Assembly: GCA_017255395.1 (NCBI GenBank)
Contig: JAFKDC010000009.1
Location: forward strand, 124,001 to 188,000
DNA from: Enemella evansiae
GTDB taxonomy: Bacteria; Pseudomonadota; Alphaproteobacteria; Rhodobacterales; Rhodobacteraceae
Reading direction: 5' to 3'
DNA length: 64,000 bases
The position numbers and the translations under genes are program-made. Each line of letters starts with the position of its first letter. The first letter of the stretch is position 1. The notes beneath the pieces were generated by a model. That model was not told where the DNA came from. It did not search any database and saw only the letters and a list, made by a program, of their open reading frames with translations. Below, in pieces: positions 8,981-17,082 of the stretch.

Positions 8981-10437
8981 GAAACGAGCGTATCCTGAGA
9001 GAGGCCGTTGGCGTTGAACCGGGCGGTACTGGTATCGACGCGGTACTGAGCGGCGTAGTCTGGGGCGATCCGCGCCAGATTGTCCACAGCCGCAATGATC
9101 GCATCCACCTTCTCGTCGCTCATCAGGGCGGAAAGGTTCAGCCGCACCCAGCCGGGCTTGGCGGTTTCCTCGCCCTGTTCCAGCGCCGCGATCGTGGCAT
9201 CCGATTCGGCGCGGCCCAGCCCCAGCAGCCGGTGACCATAGGGCCCGGCGCAGGCACAGCCGCCGCGCGCCTGCACCCCGGTCAGGTCGCTGAGCAGGCG
9301 GGTGAAGAACTGGTGATGCACCAGCGCCCCCTGCCCGTCCCGCACCCGGAAGGAAAAGATCGGCAGCGCCTCGGCGCCGGGAATGCCCAGCAGCTCGATC
9401 CGGTCGTTGTCCGCCCAGACCTTCAGCGCCCGCGCCCGCAGCTCGGCCTGCCGGCTGTCCAGCCAGCTCTGCCCCAGCGCCTCCTTGACCAGCATGGCCA
9501 GCGCGGCGCGGATATCGCCGGTCACATTCGGGGTGCCGCCCTCTTCCCGCGCCGCGAGGCTGCCGGAATAGACATGCCCCCAGGGCGATACGAAACTGAC
9601 CGTGCCGCCACCGGGGAGGGTCGGCGTGGCACGGAGGGCGATCCCGTCGCGGATCACCGCGACGCCACTGGAACCGGGACCGCCGGGAAACTTGTGCACC
9701 GAGAACACGATGGCATCCTTCTGCGCATCGGTGCCCGCCTTCATGTCCATCGCGCAATAGGGACCGGCACAGCCGTAGTCCCAGACCGACAGCGCGCCAT
9801 GCGCGCGCAGCATCCGCGTCACCGCGTCCACATCGGTCAGGATGCCGGTCACGTTGGACGCCGCCGAAAAGGTGCCGACGATCCGCGCCGCGCCCTGCGC
9901 CGCGTTCAGGGCGCGCTCCAGCTCGGCCATGTCGACGCCGCCGGTCGCCGCCTCGGCGATCTCGATCACCTCGGCCCCGGTCTCGCGCCAGGGCAGGATG
10001 TTGGAATGATGCTCATAGGGGCCGGTCAGCACCACCACGCGCTGCCCCTGCCGGACCAGCGCCGCCAGATCCAGCAGCCCCGCGATGCGGTTGAGCCCGG
10101 CGGTAGAGCCCGACCCGGTGAACACCACGCTCATGCCCGCGGTGGCGCCGGTCAGCCGGGCGATCTCGGCCCGCGCCGCCTCGCGCAGCTTGGTCATGTA
10201 CTCGCCGCAGAAAGAGGCCTGCGTGTGGGTATTGGCGTAATAGGGCAGCACGCGGTCGCGGATGAAATCCTCGACCTGTGCCAGAGCCCGCCCCGAGGCC
10301 ACGTAATCGGCATAGATCAACGGCCGCGCCCCGAACGGCCCGTCGATCTGCGCATCCTCGCCGATCAGCCCCTCGCGGATCCGGTCGTGAACGTCGGCGC
10401 CTTGCAGCGCGGCCTTGAAATCGTCGAGCGCAGTCAT
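8977..10437 (-). CDS. Class-V PLP-dependent enzyme, cysteine-desulfurase-like
   Basis: PLP enzyme of 486 residues of the aminotransferase class V/NifS-like superfamily. It shows the Schiff-base lysine in FSVHKFPGGPG, an upstream His pair in GPYEHHSNILPW and the aspartate region SVWDYGCAGPY. Near residue 395 a cysteine cluster, RGGCACAGPYG, sits where NifS/SufS enzymes carry the catalytic loop Cys. It is longer than housekeeping IscS/SufS (about 400 residues) and has no Fe-S assembly genes nearby. It is the first gene of the operon, divergent from an Lrp/AsnC regulator. A C-S or C-N lyase in the catabolism of the imported compound is plausible. Confidence 0.85.
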   Translation of the reverse strand: MTALDDFKAALQGADVHDRIREGLIGEDAQIDGPFGARPLIYADYVASGRALAQVEDFIRDRVLPYYANTHTQASFCGEYMTKLREAARAEIARLTGATAGMSVVFTGSGSTAGLNRIAGLLDLAALVRQGQRVVVLTGPYEHHSNILPWRETGAEVIEIAEAATGGVDMAELERALNAAQGAARIVGTFSAASNVTGILTDVDAVTRMLRAHGALSVWDYGCAGPYCAMDMKAGTDAQKDAIVFSVHKFPGGPGSSGVAVIRDGIALRATPTLPGGGTVSFVSPWGHVYSGSLAAREEGGTPNVTGDIRAALAMLVKEALGQSWLDSRQAELRARALKVWADNDRIELLGIPGAEALPIFSFRVRDGQGALVHHQFFTRLLSDLTGVQARGGCACAGPYGHRLLGLGRAESDATIAALEQGEETAKPGWVRLNLSALMSDEKVDAIIAAVDNLARIAPDYAAQYRVDTSTARFNANGLSQDTLVS

Positions 10438-10475
10438 GTCATCCCCTGATTTGACCGGATCGAGTATGACGCAAG

Positions 10476-10485
10476 TTTTGCAAAA
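10476..10485. promoter_or_regulatory. AT-rich palindrome in the lrp/PLP-enzyme divergent promoter
   Basis: The perfect 10-base palindrome TTTTGCAAAA lies in an unusually AT-rich 102-base gap between the divergent PLP-enzyme and Lrp-family genes. Local Lrp/AsnC regulators usually bind such sites beside their own gene. A TTGATT (10506) and TATGAT (10528) pair, 16 bases apart, may be the regulator's promoter; it would place the transcript start almost at the ATG. Confidence 0.4.
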
Positions 10486-10539
10486 ATCTTCACAGTTGTT
10501 TGCCGTTGATTTCGTCTTTTTGTGTCATATGATCGAAGA

Positions 10540-11004
10540 ATGAAGCATAAACCAGATCATTTTGACTTTCGAATCCTCGAAGAACTGCAGCGCGACGCGG
10601 GCCTGCCCCAGCGGGCGCTGGCCGAGAAGGTCGGGCTGTCGCAGAACGCCTGCTGGCGCAGGCTCAAGGCGCTCGAGGCCTCGGGCGCGATCCGCAACCG
10701 CACCGTGGTGATCGACCGCGAAAGCCTGGGCGGCGGCTTCGTGGTGTTCTCGCTGATCAAGACGCGGCACCATTCCGCAGAGTGGCTGCGGCTGTTCCGC
10801 AAACATGTCTCGGCCATCCCCGAGGTCATCGACTTCTTCCGCATCGGCGGCGAATACGACTACCTGCTGAAGATCGTGGCCAGGGACATGGCCGGCTACG
10901 ACGACGTCTACAAGCGGCTGATCGAGAACATCGAGCTGGAAACCGTGACCTCCTATTTCGCGATGGAGGCGATCGAAGAGCAGCGCCCGATTCCCCTGCG
11001 GTAG
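10540..11004 (+). CDS. Lrp/AsnC family transcriptional regulator
   Basis: DNA-binding regulator of 154 residues from the ATG at 10540 (MKHKPDHFDFRILEELQ), with GAAG just upstream; an in-frame GTG at 10522 is an alternative. The N-terminal helix-turn-helix spans RALAEKVGLSQNACWRRLKAL (about residues 25-45). The C-terminal ligand-binding RAM domain follows, with VIDFFRIGGEYDYLLKIVARD. It is transcribed away from the ten-gene catabolic/transport block and is its most likely local regulator, answering to an amino acid or amine. Confidence 0.9.
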   Translation: MKHKPDHFDFRILEELQRDAGLPQRALAEKVGLSQNACWRRLKALEASGAIRNRTVVIDRESLGGGFVVFSLIKTRHHSAEWLRLFRKHVSAIPEVIDFFRIGGEYDYLLKIVARDMAGYDDVYKRLIENIELETVTSYFAMEAIEEQRPIPLR

Positions 11005-11090
11005 GGGCGCCGCCCGCGTCGCCGGTATCGGGCCGTATCCGGGCGCGTCCCCACCGCCGTCCGGCGACCGGGAAACGCCCCCTGCCCCGC

Positions 11091-12137
11091 TCAGCGCCAG
11101 GTCAGCACGACCTTGCCGGACTGGCCGGATTTCATCGCGGCAAAGCCGTCACGGTAGGCATCCACGCCCATCCGGTGCGTGATCACCCGGCTGACATCCA
11201 GCCCGTTCTGCAACATGGCGATCATCTTGTACCAGGTTTCGAACATCTCGCGCCCGTAGACCCCCTTGATGGTGATCGCCTTGAACACGATGCGCGACCA
11301 GTCCACCGGCGACTTGCCCGGCGGGATCCCCAGCAAGGCGATCTTGCCGCCCATGATCAGGCTTTCGACCATCTGGTCCAGCGCCTGCTGGCTGCCGGAC
11401 ATCTCCAGCCCGACATCGAATCCCTGCTTCATGCCCAGTTCGTGGATCACGTCGCGCAGGTCCTCGCGGGTCACGTCCACCGTGCGGACATTGCGGCAGA
11501 CCTGTTGCGCCAGCGTCAGGCGGTCCGGGTTGATGTCGGTGATGACCACATGGCGCGCCCCGGCATGGCGCGCCACCGCCGCCGCCATGATGCCGATGGG
11601 CCCCGCCCCCGTGATCAGCACATCCTCGCCCAGCAGATCGAAGCTCAGCGCCGTGTGCACCGCGTTGCCCAGCGGGTCGAGGATCGCGCCGATCTCGTCG
11701 GAAATGTCGTCCGGCAGCGGCACCACGTTGAAGGCCGGCAGCTTCAGGTATTCCGCAAAGGCGCCCTGCACGTTCACCCCGATGCCGCGCGTGCCCGGAT
11801 CCAGATGGAACTTGCCCGACCGGCTCTGGCGGCTTTCGGTCCCCACCACATGCCCCTCGCCGGAACAGCGCTGGCCGATCTCCAGCCCGGTCACGTTGCG
11901 CCCGATCTCGACGATCTCGCCGGCGAACTCGTGGCCGGTGATCATCGGCACCGGCACCGTGGCCCGCGCCCAGTCGTCCCAGTTCCAGATATGGATATCG
12001 GTGCCGCAGATGCCGGTGGCATTGACGCGGATCAGCACCTCGTCCGGGCCGATCTCGGGCACCGGCGCCTGCACCATCCACAGCCCCTCTTCGGGGTGCG
12101 ATTTTTCCAGCGCTTTCATCGTGTTGGGCAGGGTCAT
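11091..12137 (-). CDS. tdh: L-threonine 3-dehydrogenase lacking the structural-zinc cysteines
   Basis: Cytoplasmic zinc-dependent MDR enzyme (348 residues) that oxidises L-threonine to 2-amino-3-oxobutyrate with NAD. It aligns well with E. coli Tdh. Catalytic-zinc residues Cys44, His69 and Glu70 (GHE) and the NAD motif [13 protein letters not shown] are present, as are FDVGLEMSG and [12 protein letters not shown]. The structural-zinc lobe, which in E. coli Tdh carries four cysteines, here reads [15 protein letters not shown], with Gly99, Ser102, Ser105 and Asp113 in their places. The start overlaps the kbl stop as ATGA. The function call rests on identity elsewhere and on the kbl partner. Confidence 0.93.
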   Translation of the reverse strand: MTLPNTMKALEKSHPEEGLWMVQAPVPEIGPDEVLIRVNATGICGTDIHIWNWDDWARATVPVPMITGHEFAGEIVEIGRNVTGLEIGQRCSGEGHVVGTESRQSRSGKFHLDPGTRGIGVNVQGAFAEYLKLPAFNVVPLPDDISDEIGAILDPLGNAVHTALSFDLLGEDVLITGAGPIGIMAAAVARHAGARHVVITDINPDRLTLAQQVCRNVRTVDVTREDLRDVIHELGMKQGFDVGLEMSGSQQALDQMVESLIMGGKIALLGIPPGKSPVDWSRIVFKAITIKGVYGREMFETWYKMIAMLQNGLDVSRVITHRMGVDAYRDGFAAMKSGQSGKVVLTWR

Positions 12138-13321
12138 TGGATCACTCCCAGAGCGCGGCCAACCTTGGCGAAGGCGGCCAGCGCACGGTCAAGCTGGTCG
12201 CGGGTCAGGGCGGCGTTCATCTGCGTGCGGATGCGGGCCTGCCCATGCGGCACCACCGGGTAGAAGAAGCCCGAGACATAGACCCCCTCTTCGAACAGCC
12301 CGGCGGCCATCTTCTGCGCCAGCGGCGCCTCGCCCAGCATCACCGGCACGATGGGATGCTCGCCCGGCAGCAGGTCGAATCCCAGATCCGCCAGCCCCTT
12401 GCGCCAGTAAGCGGCATTCTCGACCAATCGCCTGCGCAACCCGCCCCCCTCTTCCACCAGGCGAATGGCCTCCAGCCCGGCGGCCACGATGGACGGCGGC
12501 AGTGCGTTCGAGAACAGATAGGGCCGCGCGCGCTGGCGCAGCAGGTCGATCACCGGCTGCGGACCGGCGATATACCCGCCCAGGGCTCCGCCAAGCGCCT
12601 TGCCCAGCGTCCCGGTCAGGATGTCCACATCCACCCCGAAGTGATCCGGCGTCCCGGCGCCCCTCGGCCCCATGAAGCCCGTGGCGTGGCAGTCATCGAC
12701 CATGACAACCGCCTCGTAGGCCTTGGCCAGCCGCGTGATCTCGGGCAGGTTCGCAAGGTAGCCATCCATCGAGAAGACGCCGTCGGTGGCGATCATCACA
12801 TGCCGGGCGCCGCCCTCGCGCGCCGCTTTCAGCTTGGCTTCGAGATCGCCCATGTCGTTGTTGGCATAGCGGTAGCGCTGCGCCTTGCACAACCGGATGC
12901 CGTCGATGATCGAGGCATGGTTGAGGCTGTCCGAGACAATCGCGTCCTCCGGCCCCAGAAGCGGCTCGAACAGCCCGCCATTGGCGTCGAAACAGGCGGC
13001 GAACAGGATCGAGTCGTCCTTCTTCAGGAAGGCCGCAAGCTTCTGTTCAAGCCTGCGGTGCAGATCCTGCGTGCCGCAGATGAACCGGACAGAGGCCATG
13101 CCAAAGCCCTTGTCGTCCATCACCTCGCGCGCGGCCCGGATCAGGTCCGGGTGATCGGCCAGCCCCAGGTAGTTGTTGGCGCAAAGGTTGATCACCTCGC
13201 GCCCGCCAACGGCGATTTCGGCGCCCTGCGCCGAGGTGATCATGCGCTCGCGCTTCATCAGGCCATCGGCCTCGATCCCGGCAAGCGTGGTTTGCAGATC
13301 GGCAATGAAACGGTCGGACAT
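12134..13321 (-). CDS. kbl: 2-amino-3-ketobutyrate CoA ligase (glycine C-acetyltransferase)
   Basis: PLP enzyme of 395 residues of the alpha-oxoamine synthase family. It cleaves 2-amino-3-oxobutyrate with CoA to glycine and acetyl-CoA, completing the Tdh-Kbl threonine pathway. Seen are [12 protein letters not shown] near the N-terminus, [16 protein letters not shown] (PLP-ring and cofactor residues) and the Schiff-base lysine in [15 protein letters not shown]. Length is normal for the family. It is first in a two-gene operon with tdh. Two copies of an inverted-repeat operator lie in the 126 bases upstream, downstream of an XRE-cupin regulator gene in the same orientation. Confidence 0.96.
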   Translation of the reverse strand: MSDRFIADLQTTLAGIEADGLMKRERMITSAQGAEIAVGGREVINLCANNYLGLADHPDLIRAAREVMDDKGFGMASVRFICGTQDLHRRLEQKLAAFLKKDDSILFAACFDANGGLFEPLLGPEDAIVSDSLNHASIIDGIRLCKAQRYRYANNDMGDLEAKLKAAREGGARHVMIATDGVFSMDGYLANLPEITRLAKAYEAVVMVDDCHATGFMGPRGAGTPDHFGVDVDILTGTLGKALGGALGGYIAGPQPVIDLLRQRARPYLFSNALPPSIVAAGLEAIRLVEEGGGLRRRLVENAAYWRKGLADLGFDLLPGEHPIVPVMLGEAPLAQKMAAGLFEEGVYVSGFFYPVVPHGQARIRTQMNAALTRDQLDRALAAFAKVGRALGVIQ

Positions 13322-13333
13322 GGGCGACTCCTC

Positions 13334-13413
13334 TATGGTACGGGCCCACGTCTACCATAACGGACCCGCGTCCGCAATCATGGATTACATCTTAGCGGAT
13401 TTCTGTCCGCTAA
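13334..13413. promoter_or_regulatory. Duplicated inverted-repeat operator upstream of kbl-tdh
   Basis: Two sites share the form TARCGGA-N6-TCCGCWA: one with arms CGGA at 13361-13364 and TCCG at 13371-13374, the other at 13396-13399 and 13406-13409, exactly 35 bases apart. A third, different inverted repeat (TATGGTA 13334-13340, TACCATA 13353-13359) lies closer to the kbl start. The TCCGCAAT half-site recurs upstream of the XRE-cupin gene, so that protein is the likely binder. Confidence 0.6.
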
Positions 13414-13447
13414 ATTGTCACAACCCCGTTTTTCGACCGCCCGCCGC

Positions 13448-14005
13448 TCAGCCGCCCTTCACGACCAGAAAGGCCCGCGCCAGCCCTTCGGCCCGCAGGC
13501 TGTGCGGGACATCGGCGGCATATCGGGCGGTTTCGCCGGTATCCAACCGGTCCATGGCCTCGCCGCTGACCACCGTCAACGCGCCCTCGATCACCGTCAG
13601 GTTTTCCTGCGTACCACGTGCATGGGGCGCGGAATCCAGCACCCCGCCCTCGGCAAAGCGCAGCTCGTAGACCTCGTGATGCCCGGCGTCTTCGGGCGGC
13701 GACAGGATCCTTATGGTACAGCCCGCGCCGCGATTCTCGATGGTCGGCACCTCCGGCGCCCGCAGCACCTCGATCTGGCTGCCGGGCTGGTCCTCCAGCA
13801 ATCCGGCAAAATCCACCTGAAGCGCGCGGGTCAGGTTCCACAGCGTCGAGACCGTGGGCGAGGATTCGCCGCGCTCGATCTGACTGACCATGCTGCGGGA
13901 AACCCCCGACAGCTTGGCCACGGCCTCCAGCGAAAGGCCCTGCGCCTGCCGCGCCTGTTTCAGGCGGGTGGGCAGCAATGAGAGGATGACGTCCGGTTTG
14001 TCCAT
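13448..14005 (-). CDS. XRE-family regulator with C-terminal cupin domain
   Basis: Regulator of 185 residues. The N-terminal HTH_3 domain (residues 10-65) contains LSLEAVAKLSGVSRSMVSQIERG; the C-terminal cupin (about residues 105-185) contains HEVYELRFAEGG and ENLTVIEGALTVV. I chose MDKPDVILSLLP (ATG at 14005) because the HTH begins within ten residues; the frame is open further upstream but has no family-like sequence there. It precedes kbl-tdh in the same orientation, and related inverted repeats lie before both transcription units. The expected role is autoregulated control of threonine/glycine catabolism. Confidence 0.87.
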   Translation of the reverse strand: MDKPDVILSLLPTRLKQARQAQGLSLEAVAKLSGVSRSMVSQIERGESSPTVSTLWNLTRALQVDFAGLLEDQPGSQIEVLRAPEVPTIENRGAGCTIRILSPPEDAGHHEVYELRFAEGGVLDSAPHARGTQENLTVIEGALTVVSGEAMDRLDTGETARYAADVPHSLRAEGLARAFLVVKGG

Positions 14006-14021
14006 GATCCCGGAAGCTAAG

Positions 14022-14064
14022 ACCGCAACACGCGGTAATCCAGCGGAAAATCCGCAATCGCGGA
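14022..14064. promoter_or_regulatory. Inverted repeats upstream of the XRE-cupin gene
   Basis: ACCGC-N5-GCGGT (14022-14036) and TCCGC-N4-GCGGA (14051-14064) lie 17-59 bases before the XRE-cupin start. The element TCCGCAATC at 14051 also occurs at 13371 in the kbl promoter. This fits autoregulation. Confidence 0.45.
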
Positions 14065-14157
14065 GGACACGGCCCGAACCGGGGACAATGCCCCGCCCCC
14101 CGCATGGGTCTCGCCGGTCGAAACCCCCGCCGATCCCGGGGCCAGCCCCCGGGACAG

Positions 14158-14191
14158 CCCGACGCAAAGGCCGCAAGGCCCCGGCGTCGGG
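14158..14191 (-). terminator. Hairpin after parB
   Basis: Arms CCCGACGC (14158-14165) and GCGTCGGG (14184-14191) pair perfectly, with a further GGCC-type stem inside the loop. It starts 11 bases after the parB stop on the minus strand and could end the parA-parB transcript. No clear T-run follows, so Rho-independent function is uncertain. Confidence 0.5.
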
Positions 14192-14201
14192 CCTTCCGGT
14201 C

Positions 14202-15284
14202 TCAGGTCTCCAGAGCCGCGTAAAAGGCCGCGATGGCCTGCTGCAACCGCGCGCGGTCGATGGCCGAGAAGTCCCGGTCGTCCTGCAATTCCAGCCGCCC
14301 GTGCGAGGCATTGCAGCGCGCCACACCGGCGCCGGTCGAAACCTGAAAGGTCGTCTTGGCCTTGCGCGGACGCGCGGCGGCGGGGGCCGTCTTACCCGTG
14401 GGTAAGTCCCCTGCCCCCTCGGTGAACCCGCGCAGGACCTCGACCTCGCGCGCGGCGTCCCGATCCGGTTCCGCCCGAAGCGCGGTCGCGACGCGGGCGA
14501 CCAGCGTCTCGTCCCGGTCCATCATCCGCTTCAGGTCGACGCCCAGATTGCGCGGGATCGCCTGCGGATGCGCCAGCACCTTGTCCAGCCGCATCAGAAG
14601 TTCGGCGAAGGCGCGGATATAGCTGCGCTTGGTATAGGTGGCGGATTTGAACAGCACCGCCACCGCATCCGATACCTCGGGGCATTCGTTGACCGGGTCG
14701 GCGGCATAGGCCCGCGCCAGCGCCGCCATCTCGGCGAAAGAGATATCCTTCCGCACGAGGTTCTCGTCCACCATCCGGCGATAGCTGGTTTCAAGCTTGC
14801 CGCCCGCAGGCACGATTCCGGCGGGGATGCTGGCAAAGGCCGCGTCGCCGGTGTCTTCCAGCAGCGCGCGAAAGGCCAGAAGCCGCCGCATGCCCTGGAT
14901 CAGCTCGTAACGGCCATCGGGCCGCGCCTCGACCCGGATCGGGTTCGACAGACCGATCTCGCGGATCGACAGCTTCAGCTCGTCCAGCTCTTCATCGGCA
15001 CCGGGCTTGCGGTCGCGCAACAGCATGTCGGTGACCACCGAATCCAGCGGGATGCGGTCGGTCACCAGCCCGTCGCGCTTGAGCCGCACGAATTCCTGCG
15101 CAAGCCGGTCGTTCTCGGCGCGGATGCCTTCCTCTGCCTCTTTGCGGTCGCGCAGGGAACTGGCGTTCTCGGAAATCGCCGAGGCCATGGGCCCGCGCCG
15201 CAGGGCGCGGTCCGGCGTCTTGCGCACCTCCATCTCGTTCATTTCGGGAATGTCGATGTCGAACATCCGGCGTTTCCGGCTCAT
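14202..15284 (-). CDS. parB: Plasmid partition protein ParB/RepB
   Basis: DNA-binding partition protein of 360 residues. The start MSRKRRMFDIDIPE (ATG at 15284) overlaps the parA stop as ATGA. The ParB/Srx-like nuclease-fold domain has IREIGLSNPIRVEARPDG and the arginine motif ELIQGMRRLLAFRALL (about residues 120-145), followed by an HTH region with ENLVRKDISFAEMAALARAYA. The C-terminal part is Ala/Arg-rich and ends in a region likely to dimerise. It should bind the three palindromes listed separately, one of which lies inside this gene. It works with ParA in plasmid segregation. Confidence 0.92.
   Translation of the reverse strand: MSRKRRMFDIDIPEMNEMEVRKTPDRALRRGPMASAISENASSLRDRKEAEEGIRAENDRLAQEFVRLKRDGLVTDRIPLDSVVTDMLLRDRKPGADEELDELKLSIREIGLSNPIRVEARPDGRYELIQGMRRLLAFRALLEDTGDAAFASIPAGIVPAGGKLETSYRRMVDENLVRKDISFAEMAALARAYAADPVNECPEVSDAVAVLFKSATYTKRSYIRAFAELLMRLDKVLAHPQAIPRNLGVDLKRMMDRDETLVARVATALRAEPDRDAAREVEVLRGFTEGAGDLPTGKTAPAAARPRKAKTTFQVSTGAGVARCNASHGRLELQDDRDFSAIDRARLQQAIAAFYAALET
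14391..14406. promoter_or_regulatory. parS-like palindrome inside parB
   Basis: CTTACCCGTGGGTAAG: 7-base arms around a 2-base centre. The same 16-mer occurs at 16688, and a perfect-palindrome variant at 15590. I see no other copy in the window, and all three fall within the replication/partition block. It encodes LPTGK in the ParB frame. Confidence 0.7.
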
Positions 15285-16627
15285 TGGTCGGCCTCCATCT
15301 GCGCCCATGCATTATGCAGGGTCTGGCGGAATTCCTCATAGGCGGAATCGAATGTAGACCGGGCGCGGCGCCAGGTCTCTCTGGTCATATCCCGGTAATC
15401 CATTTCGTAGACCGAATTCAGGAATCGCCCCGACTGTTCGACCGCGCGGGTCATCTCGACCGGGTTCTCGGTGACATGCTCGCCCCAGACCTTGCGGAAG
15501 GCATCCTGCATGGCACGGTGCAGGTCGTTGCCCGGCTCGAACCGGGTCAGCAGGAAGCGGATGTCCATGAAGGCCTTGGGCAGGGCGATCTTACCCGCGG
15601 GTAAGACGCCGTCGAATCCCGCCGACAGATCCCCCAGCGCCTCGGACAGCTGGCCGATGAAAGAGGTGGTGGAATCGTATTCCCAGTACCCCGGCCCCGA
15701 GGGGATATACAGCACGTCGGCGGCGAAGACCGCGTTCATCGACTGGTACCCGATGGCGGGCGGGCAGTCGAAGAGGATCAGGTCGTAGCTGTCGTCGGGG
15801 ATCTGATCCAGGTAGCGCGAGACCGCCGCGAAGAAGGACCAGTCGGGGTTCAGGTGCCGATACTGCGCGCTGGCGAATTCGACGAAGGCGGCGTTCGCGC
15901 AAGAGGGGATGGCGTCGATGGTGGGCCAGGAGGTGGGTTTGATGAAATCGCCAAGGCGCAGGTCGCCAAGACCCAGCTCGGTGATCGCCGAGGGCAGGTG
16001 GCGGCGGGGCAGTGCGGCCCCGGATTCGGCTCCCACCGGACCGGTGTTCATGCGCTCTGTCTCGCGGATCAGGTCGCGGGCCATGATGCCCCAGACCGTG
16101 TGTTCCTCCGAGACGTCGGTCAGCCCCATGGAATGCGACAGGGTCGCCTGCGGGTCGAAGTCCACGACCAGCACCCGGTAACCGTCCAGCGCCGCCGCAT
16201 GGGCGAAGTGCAGCGCCACGGTCGACTTGCCTGCGCCGCCCTTGAAGTTCGCCACCGCCGCGCGCACCGCGCGGCGGCCCGCGGGCCGGTGCGGCATCAG
16301 GCTGCGCTTGTTGATCTTCAGCCGGCGGCGCAGCTCGTTGATCTCTTCCAGCGAGAACCAGCGCTGACGGCCCTCTTCCTCGACCTCGCCGGTGGGCAAC
16401 GAGGGATCGGCGGCCAGCTTGCCGCGAAAGGTCGACTGGTTGATCCGGAAGATCAGCTCGGCCACTTCCCAGGAGGAAAAGCGGCGCAGCTTCTTTTCCA
16501 GCCCCGGAGAGAAGGTCTGCTGCCGGATCCACCCCTGCAGCTTGAGGGCGCGGCCTTGCAGCGTGCCCAGGTCTTCGTGTGTGTACATATCTGCCTCGTA
16601 GGACGTCTTTTCCGCGTCTTTCTCCAT
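15281..16627 (-). CDS. parA: Plasmid partition ATPase ParA/RepA
   Basis: Partition ATPase of 448 residues. An N-terminal DNA-binding extension (residues 1-115) contains RRFSSWEVAELIFRINQSTF and WFSLEEINELRRRL, typical of long plasmid ParA proteins that repress their own operon. The deviant Walker A motif KGGAGKST is at residues 129-136, followed by VLVVDFDPQATLSHSMGL and LILFDCPPAIGY. The start at 16627 gives MEKDAEKTSYEAD; MYTHEDLG 13 residues later is an alternative. It is divergent from the replication initiator across an iteron-like region, the arrangement of DnaA-like replicons in Rhodobacterales. Confidence 0.94.
   Translation of the reverse strand: MEKDAEKTSYEADMYTHEDLGTLQGRALKLQGWIRQQTFSPGLEKKLRRFSSWEVAELIFRINQSTFRGKLAADPSLPTGEVEEEGRQRWFSLEEINELRRRLKINKRSLMPHRPAGRRAVRAAVANFKGGAGKSTVALHFAHAAALDGYRVLVVDFDPQATLSHSMGLTDVSEEHTVWGIMARDLIRETERMNTGPVGAESGAALPRRHLPSAITELGLGDLRLGDFIKPTSWPTIDAIPSCANAAFVEFASAQYRHLNPDWSFFAAVSRYLDQIPDDSYDLILFDCPPAIGYQSMNAVFAADVLYIPSGPGYWEYDSTTSFIGQLSEALGDLSAGFDGVLPAGKIALPKAFMDIRFLLTRFEPGNDLHRAMQDAFRKVWGEHVTENPVEMTRAVEQSGRFLNSVYEMDYRDMTRETWRRARSTFDSAYEEFRQTLHNAWAQMEADQ
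15590..15605. promoter_or_regulatory. parS-like perfect palindrome inside parA
   Basis: CTTACCCGCGGGTAAG is a perfect 16-base palindrome within the parA coding region, encoding LPAGK. It differs from the copies at 14391 and 16688 by one central base. Confidence 0.72.
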
Positions 16628-16637
16628 TTACGCTGAA

Positions 16638-16654
16638 TTTGCCAAACTGGCAAA
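16638..16654. promoter_or_regulatory. Inverted repeat just upstream of parA
   Basis: TTTGCCA-AAC-TGGCAAA lies 11-27 bases upstream of the parA start, in an AT-rich patch. The position suits an operator through which ParA represses its own operon. Confidence 0.5.
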
Positions 16655-16687
16655 ACCTATTATCATGTCTCTCGTGCCCGGACCCGT

Positions 16688-16703
16688 CTTACCCGTGGGT
16701 AAG
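16688..16703. promoter_or_regulatory. parS-like palindrome between parA and rep
   Basis: Identical to the 16-mer inside parB (CTTACCCGTGGGTAAG). It sits at the parA-proximal edge of the intergenic replication region, the usual place for a functional parS. Confidence 0.75.
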
Positions 16704-17082
16704 GAAACAAGGGCCGGGGGGCTGGCCGGGGACAGGCGGGCCGATTCGCCGCCGCTGTGCCGCAGGCCCGCCCAAAACCCCGGCGGGCCCACCAGATATA
16801 GGGGGACACCCGGCCTCCTAAACAGCCCCTTGGGGGGACATCGCGGCGCAATAGGGGGACAGGCAGGACGTCCCCCTTCACCAATATCTTCACCTTTTTC
16901 TTTTCGAAAAGGAGAAGGGAAGGGAGCGCTCATCCCGGCTGTCAGCGCCGCGCCTTGACAGAATCGAAACTTTGGACGCAAATTGCCTGCAAGCTCGGAA
17001 AAGCGTTGTGAAGCGCTGGGAAACCGGGCATCGGCACCGGGCCGGGGACCTCCCATGGCATCGGGCAGAGGCGGAGCAAGTC
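16704..17082. other. Probable origin of replication region with iteron-like repeats
   Basis: Non-coding gap between the divergent parA and rep genes (16628-17082). It holds a hairpin (GGCCCGCC 16765-16772, GGCGGGCC 16782-16789). Three direct copies of GGGGGACA start at 16801, 16833 and 16854, two of them preceded by ATA, with an inverted relative (ACGTCCCCC, 16869-16877). An A/T-rich segment (16880-16920) with TTTTCGAAAA follows. Iterons plus an AT-rich stretch beside the initiator gene are what an oriV needs; the exact origin is inferred. Confidence 0.62.

Noticed and set aside
8977-10437. Housekeeping cysteine desulfurase of an Fe-S assembly (suf/isc) operon
   Set aside because: It lacks suf or isc neighbours, is about 80 residues longer, and sits first in a catabolic/transport operon with its own Lrp regulator.
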